Source of the DNA: Entonaema liquescens | Taxonomy: Eukaryota > Ascomycota > Sordariomycetes > Xylariales > Xylariaceae | Assembly (NCBI GenBank): GCA_902805475.1 | Contig: CADCSX010000023.1 | Location: 2,976,001-3,040,000 of the forward strand | Direction of reading: 5' to 3' | Length of the DNA: 64,000 bases | Part shown: piece after piece, positions 58,172 to 64,000 of the stretch | Layout of the letters: each line of letters begins with the position of its first letter | Position numbering within the stretch: position 1 is the first letter of the stretch | Translations under genes and position numbers: made by a program | The notes under the pieces: generated by a model | What the model saw: the letters and a program-made list of their open reading frames with translations, nothing else | Database searches by the model: none | Told to the model about the DNA's origin: nothing

Positions 58172-60240
58172 GTCGGCGGTAGCGCGGCGACGGCAGCAGT
58201 AGTAGCAGTAGTAGCAGTAGCAGTGGTAACAGTGGTAGTGGCAGCAGAAGCAAAGTAGCACTATAGCACTACAACAGCAATCAGCGGCCTGTCGTATGGC
58301 TGGATTGTTTCCAAATCAGGCCTGGTGTAAGCGCTTGGGGCAGCTTGGGGGCAGGTCGGGAAGTGCTGGAACACGCTGGGACAGGGCTGGTTTTAGGCGC
58401 TATGCTCACTTGGTAAGGGACTTGGTCAGGGGAGCCACCGAATTGACCCACAGGTAGCCAGTGAGAACGAGGGGCAAAAGGGGTGGACCTGAATAGGTTG
58501 GGTCCCCACTTGGCAATGCAATTCGGATACTGCTTAGGATACGTTGTGACCGTTGTGACCGTTGTGGCCGTAGTTGGCCGGGTTCTTGTCTTTCGGGGTC
58601 TTGCCTTCCTTTTTTTTTTTTTTTGCTTGCTAATCAACCCAGCTGATAATCACCACACTAAAAATAAAAAACATAGGTACCAATTATTTGTCTCAAACTC
58701 GGAAACGGAGGCTCTGTTCAAGTTGCTACCCTCCCTTCTTCCTTTGCGGCGCAATACGAGTATACGCTTCTTTTTTTTCCCTTAGCGAGGACTTTCCGTG
58801 GATATATGTACAATCAGGCTTCGTGTCCTGGCTTGGCTGTTCTCCGAAGACTGCGGATGCGCTAATAAAACACGGGGCCTGGCTAAGGACCTGGGATACG
58901 TACGCGATAAATCTAGATGCTTTTTCGCTAAACCATTTCGGTCCGCGTAGACAGCTGACAGGGACGGGATGAGCAAGGTAAGGGTTCGGTAAGCGGCAGT
59001 GTATGCGTAAAAAAGGGAAAAGGAAAGATTGACGAATGAATAAGTAAATAATAGGAATGGTGAAGTTGAAGGGATATGCTATAATCCCTTTGGATGGTTT
59101 GAAGAGAAGCACAACCGTGAAATTCGGGGTTAACAATACATCTTAGCTTCCCACTTACATCCATAGGTCAGATTTAAGAAGTACCCACGAATAGGTACCT
59201 TACCTATGTACCTAAGGCATCCTGTACCTTCAATTATTTCAGTTGTAAGTTAGGTAGGTACATTGATTGACACCTGCTAAGGCAAGGCGCCACCGTTATT
59301 TCCGTGGATTCCATTAGGTACCTAGGTATCGCATGTTCGGTAATCAGGTATTATATTTGTCCGCTGATGCATTTACACTATGGAAATTAGGTACCTAACA
59401 TAACATGCTATTATCTCGTGCATCTTCATCCTTCTCGTCGTCTTCATTTCCGAAGACTTTTAAAATTGCAACGTACTAGGCAATATGAGAAACTTCATAG
59501 TAACACCGAGTGCTGATGCCTTCTATTAGATGGTATCCTTGCATAGATATTTGTTTCGACCTTTTTCTGGCAAATGGACCAACTGGAATGCGTGGATCCC
59601 TCGAATACTACCTTGAAGTTTCAACGATGTCCCTGTTTATTACGTCATAAGGGAATATGTGCCATGGGAGGAGGCCTAGATTTTATGGATTGGTCAGCCT
59701 CCATAAACTATCTCCATTAATAGCTACACTACATATCGGACATTGTTGACGAGCCCCATAACACGTCATGCTGTACATAATCATTAATGCGGCACGTTTT
59801 TAACTCAAGCTCTGTTTTGTCATGTAGATAGTTCAAATGACAAAACGTCTCTTGTGAGTGGTGATGTCTGAAGCTGCGTGGAAGCCCGGTAGAGTTACGC
59901 CTTTGAAAACCTTAGCTGACCACCAGTGCATGCAACGGAAAATGGAATTCATGTCAAAGCTAAAGGGATACTTAATTATTATATACTCGCATTGTGCTTA
60001 TATTACAGGTCCTATTCTCCGGTTATACACATGCTTGAACTACATCCTGTGTAGGGTTACTTGAATATAGAAGTAGGTAACTATAAAGTCTATCTCTCCT
60101 ATGGATTTAAAGCCTGGAAACCTAACCCGTGTAACCAGATAGACCAATTATACTTATCCAAGCTGCATTTGAGCAAGGAATAATGCTGTTATGATAGCTC
60201 CGTATAAGTGAGGGGGTACGGATATTCATGTCATCTTAAA
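58172..60240. other. Intergenic with triplet repeat and TAGGTACCTA cluster
   Basis: Just upstream of the kinase start is an AGT/AGC triplet array (58192-58255) probably in its leader. A T run is at 58610-58624. Between 59190 and 59400 the palindromes TAGGTACCTA (59315-59324, 59388-59397) and TACCTAGGTA (59319-59328) cluster. No gene is supported. Confidence 0.55.
58192..58255. repeat. AGT/AGC triplet repeat in kinase leader
   Basis: Imperfect triplet array immediately upstream of the NRC-2-type kinase start codon, likely within its 5' leader. Confidence 0.75.
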
Positions 60241-61329
60241 TCAGATGAGTCCTAGCGTCTGCTTCGTGTATTCCTCTTCAGTGGGAGCATTCTCGTCCTG
60301 TTGAATCAGGAGTCGCCTCAGTTTTCTCTTCCTCTCTTTATATTGTTGGTCGTCTTCAAGTCGCTGTTCGGTAATTGACGGTGTGACTTGATTTCCATCT
60401 TCGTCAAACAGGTATTCCGGGAGCTCATCAGCATTACGCTTCAGCGTCGAAATACCCTCATTCTGATACCCATCTCCCATGTGCCACACAAACGATCTAA
60501 AGTGCGCCTTTTCTATATGCTCCTCGAATTCTGTTTGGGTTGCGAACTGTATAGGGGTATCCCTTGCTGCGCACTTACCCCACTGACAGACTAACGGGTC
60601 TTCATCCCCGTGGACGAGGAAAACATGTCTGCGTAACGTCTTCATGTTTTGCAATTCTGCTGGGCAAGGACGGCTGGAAGGACTCTTCCATTCGCACAGG
60701 AATGGCACGTATTCGACATTAGACCGTAGGTACCATTCTCTAGCCGAAGGTGTAGGGTCGCGTGGTGGCCTCCCGCGCCTCTTTGGTTCCCTGGATGCGT
60801 CTTTTCTCTGTACGTTGGTCTTGGCATCCTCTGTGTCGCCTTCCTTTTTATCTGAATAGGAGTTTCCGGGCTTCCAGCCCTTTGGTCTGCCCCTTTTCTT
60901 AGGTTGGAAATTGGCCCCTTCTATTCCATGTTGTAAAGGAGCAGGAGGTAGAATGACAGAGATATTACCCCTCGCCGCCGTAGAGTCCCGTCTGGGCTGC
61001 GGCTCCTGACTTGGATCTATAGATTTTCCTTGCCTAATGTGAGATGGCGAAGATGGTGCTGACGATCTAATGTGGACGGCGAGTTGGGACCTGGCTTGTG
61101 ATGGAGATACTGGCATGGCTGTAGAAGGCCCCTGAACCTTTTGTTCTCTTATTGAATTCTGCTGAGTTGAATGAAATGGTAATGATGCTTTAGGGCCAGT
61201 ATTCTGGCTTGGCTGTAGTATATCCGAAACCACTGCAGGTATAGGGGTATCTTCCCCAAGCTCATCATTGAAGTTATTAGAGAAAGGTGTCATGGCGTAG
61301 AAGCGCCTGGTGGCGCTGCTCTCAGCCAT
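60241..61329 (-). CDS. AT-hook and C2H2 zinc-finger nuclear protein
   Basis: One exon encodes 362 residues. Two AT-hooks are clear: KKRGRPKG near residue 144 and KRRGRPPR near 183, each with a GRP core that inserts in the minor groove of AT-rich DNA. Two zinc-finger-like units follow: C212, C222, H235, H240 (CEWKSPSSRPC...RRHVFLVH) and C248, C253, H271, H276 (CQWGKC...FEEHIEKAH); the CEWK/CQWGKC form resembles fungal GLI-like and Zn-C2H2 variants. The N-terminus is Ser/Pro-rich. The C-terminus is a charged helix (RLEDDQQYKERKRKLRRLL). Chromatin binding or transcription control is inferred. Divergent from the SDR gene at 62 kb. Confidence 0.8.
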   Translation of the reverse strand: MAESSATRRFYAMTPFSNNFNDELGEDTPIPAVVSDILQPSQNTGPKASLPFHSTQQNSIREQKVQGPSTAMPVSPSQARSQLAVHIRSSAPSSPSHIRQGKSIDPSQEPQPRRDSTAARGNISVILPPAPLQHGIEGANFQPKKRGRPKGWKPGNSYSDKKEGDTEDAKTNVQRKDASREPKRRGRPPRDPTPSAREWYLRSNVEYVPFLCEWKSPSSRPCPAELQNMKTLRRHVFLVHGDEDPLVCQWGKCAARDTPIQFATQTEFEEHIEKAHFRSFVWHMGDGYQNEGISTLKRNADELPEYLFDEDGNQVTPSITEQRLEDDQQYKERKRKLRRLLIQQDENAPTEEEYTKQTLGLI

Positions 61330-62119
61330 AACTTCTTGGTCACCGTGCCATAGAACGTTTCACTGTTAATCACTAGGTTAGAGCTATACGAACAATATGA
61401 TTATTTTTAAGTGAAATTTGAATATACCTATAATCTGAACTTGGATAATTTCTCGCTGCGCTCTTGTTTTAGAGAGCTTCCCTATAGAGACAGTGGTTTC
61501 ACTCAATCGCGTTGTTGAATTGAGTCGATTGAATTACACGGGATTTAATTAAAAACGGATACGCGACTACCAAACATTGTCAATACCAAATTTCAATACC
61601 AAATTCCCTTTGTACGGTTGATTTCCGTTACGAGACGAGGTGGGGCCGTTTATGGTACATTAAGTTAGGTACCTCTTAACGGTTTTAGTGGTCATAACCC
61701 CCGGCAGCAACTCCCCCCGAGTTGCTTTCTTCGGTGCTACGCTCTCCGCGTTCTCCGCGCTCTCCAGTTACTGATGCTGCACGTCATCGCCTTTGGTAGC
61801 GTTGAACGAAAGGCGTGCATTAGATATTCAACTTATTATTCGGCCACCGGACTATGGCGACATCTTGTGAAATTTGTCATCAATACACTAAATAGCTGAT
61901 GCGGAAGTGTAATTATTAATCGTTATCGCGGCACATATCTTTCTAGAACATCTGCGGAGTAGACAAAGGTGAGACAAATCGTCGTTATAAGTGAGCCTTG
62001 AGGTCCGGTCAATATCAGACCTATTCTGTTCCAAACAATATCTAGTCAGTCGAATAAAACATTGTGTCCCTCTCAAGAATATTCGGGTTTCTCATAATAC
62101 GATTCCATTCATATCGAAA
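61330..62119. other. Divergent promoter region
   Basis: About 790 bases between the AT-hook and SDR starts. TAGGTACCT occurs at 61666-61674. No other element is recognised. Confidence 0.45.
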
Positions 62120-63026
62120 ATGGCTTCCAAGTTGTCTTCCAAGTTATTTGCAGTTGTTGCCGGTGCTGGCCCAGGTACAGGTAAGCATTTCACGGCCATA
62201 ACATAACCTCAAAATCACTAAGTCTTCCTAAGGCCGAGCTTGTGCTATCCGTTTCTCCAAGGCCTACCCGGTGGTGCTTTTGACCCGTACCGCCGAATCA
62301 TACAAGGACACAGTAGCTGAGATTAACAGCGCCGGCGGCAAAGCAATTGGTATTAGTGCTGATACCTCGGACGTCAAGTCATTGGACTCAGCCTTCGAGA
62401 CCATTGCAAAAGAGTTACCAGGTTTCAAGCTTGCCGCGGCTGTTTATAATGTCGGTGCCGGGTTTCAGAGGAAGCCATTCCTCGAGCTGAGTGTCGAGGA
62501 CTTCGACGTCGCCGTTGGGGGCAATGCGTATGTATAACCGTTTTTGAAATATGTTGATCCTAAGCTGATGAAGCGATTAGTCGCGGTCTCTTCAACTTTG
62601 CTCAGAAGACTCTCCCGCTACTTCTAGAGGCAGTGCCCGAGTCAGAGCATCCACCCACTCTGCTTATTACAGGCGCTACAGCCTCTATCAGGGGTTCATA
62701 TCTATTCTCAACAATGGCTGCCAGCATGTTTGCTAGGCGAGCCCTTGGTCAGTCTCTAGCACGTGAGTTCGGTCCCAAGGGGGTACACGTAGCACACGCT
62801 ATTGTCGATGGAGTGATCGATATTCCCCGGACAAGTCACTATAACCCGAATGATGGCGCCGAAGATGGCAAGATCAGGGCTGATGCGGTCAGTATCCCAA
62901 ACCATTCACCCCTTTTCAATGCTAACTCGAAACCAGATCGCTGAGAGCTACTGGAACCTACACACTCAGCACCGTTCTGCGTTCACACAAGAGATAGACA
63001 TACGACCCTACGTTGAGAAATTCTAA
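62120..63026 (+). CDS. Atypical short-chain dehydrogenase (catalytic Tyr/Lys replaced)
   Basis: Four exons (62120-62180, 62233-62527, 62581-62887, 62937-63026) encode 250 residues. The nucleotide-binding motif is the GAGPGTG type (FAVVAGAGPGTGRACAIRF), split by intron 1. Then come VVLLTRTAES, ISADTSDVKS and YNVGAGF, where NAG would be. The active-site strand LLITGATASIRGS carries the usual Ser region, but at the Tyr and Lys positions of YxxxK the sequence FSTMAASMFARRALGQSLARE has Met and Met when aligned on the conserved SLARE. It may therefore not be a normal oxidoreductase. Introns (49-53 bases) are canonical. Substrate and pathway are unknown. Confidence 0.82.
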
Positions 63027-63628
63027 TTTCCTTTCTCAATCGTTACCGAAGGTGGAAGGTCAAACCCGTAATTGTTTATTTCAGGAGGGCTGGGCTTCCA
63101 AACACATGTAGCGTTATGCGTACACAAATATAAGTGGCTCGATTTCGTTACAAATTATAACTTTGTGATGGTCGTTAAAACAAGCCCGTTGAATACAGAC
63201 AAACTGCGTGATACATCTTCCCTCGTCAACTCGAGTGCTCAAGATGTTAATATAGTTATAGTAGTAGTGCGGAGGGTGTTGCCTCTCCATACTAACTACC
63301 TTGCCCTCAAGAGACAATAGCTAAGAAGAATTGGGTTGCTCGGTGCTTCCCACTTAAATCAATCTGATTGGTATGGTCTACGTAAACCTAAGTCAGAATA
63401 CTGAACCCGTCAAATTAATAATAGGTTTCCACTGTCCCACACGGTTCAAAGACCAGTAGTAGCTCGACCTACGCTGGATTTTGACAGTCCAAATGCAATA
63501 GGTAATGTTGAGCCATTGGCATGCCGTTGGTTTGACCTAGCCGCTTGCACTAAGCGCCCTCCCTCAGGATAGGACACCGGTATACTTGCGAGGTTTATTC
63601 CGTTACCCCATTACGATGGAGTTAAGAA
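63027..63628. other. Convergent spacer
   Basis: 3' flanks of the SDR and Tma46 genes; the open segments at 63072-63320 show no coding signs. Confidence 0.5.
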
Positions 63629-64000
63629 TCAGGCACCCGAGGCTACGGGGGTACCATCGCCGGTATCTGGGGGTTGGTTAGAATCTGCCGAGTATCCTGC
63701 AGCTGCCGCTATCCGTTCAGCTTCTTTCCGGTCTCGGATTGCTTGTGTTTCTTGTCTTAACCTCTCCAAATTCCAGACACCATCGTCTTCCTCTTCTTCT
63801 TCTTCGGACTCATCTCCTTCCGTGAATCTCCAGTTGCCGCTCTCGAACAAAGCACGGCCGGTAGATTCCTTGGCTTGACGGGCCTGTTCCTCGGCTGCCT
63901 TCTTGTCTAACCGATCCTTCTTCCACTTCGCAAAAGTTTCCGGAGTGACAGGTGTGAGTTTTCCGGTAAGCTTGTGTCTCTCTGACTCTAGGAAGTCTTC
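63629..64000 (-). CDS. tma46: Translation machinery-associated protein Tma46, C-terminal part
   Basis: The last 124 codons of a gene whose 5' end lies beyond the right edge. The family tail is distinctive: EDFLESERHKLTGKLTPVTP, ETFAKWKKDRLDKKAAEE, a Glu-rich acidic run, then WNLERLRQETQAIRDRKEAERI. This matches the C-terminal (DFRP-type) region of Tma46/ZC3H15, a CCCH zinc-finger protein that pairs with the translational GTPase Rbg1/DRG1 on ribosomes. The zinc fingers would lie outside the window. The segment is a single open frame to the TAA/TGA at 63629. Confidence 0.88.
   Translation of the reverse strand, partial: EDFLESERHKLTGKLTPVTPETFAKWKKDRLDKKAAEEQARQAKESTGRALFESGNWRFTEGDESEEEEEEDDGVWNLERLRQETQAIRDRKEAERIAAAAGYSADSNQPPDTGDGTPVASGA

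Noticed and set aside
1..64000. CRISPR arrays, phage or bacterial mobile elements
   Set aside because: The window is eukaryotic with spliceosomal introns; no spaced repeat array or integrase-like frame is present.

Overview
The window is nuclear DNA from a filamentous ascomycete (Pezizomycotina, most likely a sordariomycete). Almost every gene is split by introns of about 50-65 bases with GTANGN donors, CTAAC-like branch points and YAG acceptors. The proteins are typical of that group: an NRC-2-type AGC kinase, a secreted sedolisin, 2EXR and DUF3632-like proteins, and a DASH subunit. This placement is inferred from gene content and intron style.

Layout. Bases 1-13.7 kb are gene-poor and rich in stops; they hold one orphan secreted protein (4.9-5.6 kb) and histone H2A.Z (8.3-9.3 kb). 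From 13.7 to 21.8 kb lie a DUF3632-like gene, a Cys-rich zinc-binding-like protein, replication factor C subunit Rfc3 and an F-box protein. From 22.9 to 39.1 kb is a secretory and accessory stretch: a sedolisin protease, a CxxC-less HDEL-tailed PDI-like protein head-to-head with a signal-peptide prolyl 4-hydroxylase-like oxygenase, an aspartic protease, a short-chain dehydrogenase, a histidine-phosphatase-like membrane protein lacking the catalytic His, and a cytochrome P450. From 40 to 64 kb is a housekeeping block: Rad14/XPA, Pho88/Snd3, mitochondrial L16, an unknown acidic protein, a small membrane protein, mitochondrial S5, Dad3, a 2EXR protein, a CorA-like membrane protein, the NRC-2/Fpk1-like kinase, an AT-hook zinc-finger protein, an atypical SDR and the 3' end of Tma46.

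How genes may work together. The most suggestive unit is the divergent pair at 25.7-28.3 kb. In animals PDI is the retained beta subunit of prolyl 4-hydroxylase, and its CxxC activity is dispensable for that role. Here a redox-dead, HDEL-bearing PDI-like gene shares a 388-base promoter with a secretory prolyl 4-hydroxylase-like gene, with secreted proteases on both sides. Rfc3 has two ACGCGT boxes in a perfect inverted repeat about 200 bases upstream.

Quality caveat. Conserved reading frames in three genes (the phosphatase-like gene, mitochondrial S5 and the CorA-like gene) are each broken by a single-base indel in or next to a short homopolymer. That pattern suggests uncorrected assembly error more than gene death. 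All exon limits were read by eye from splice signals and frame continuity.
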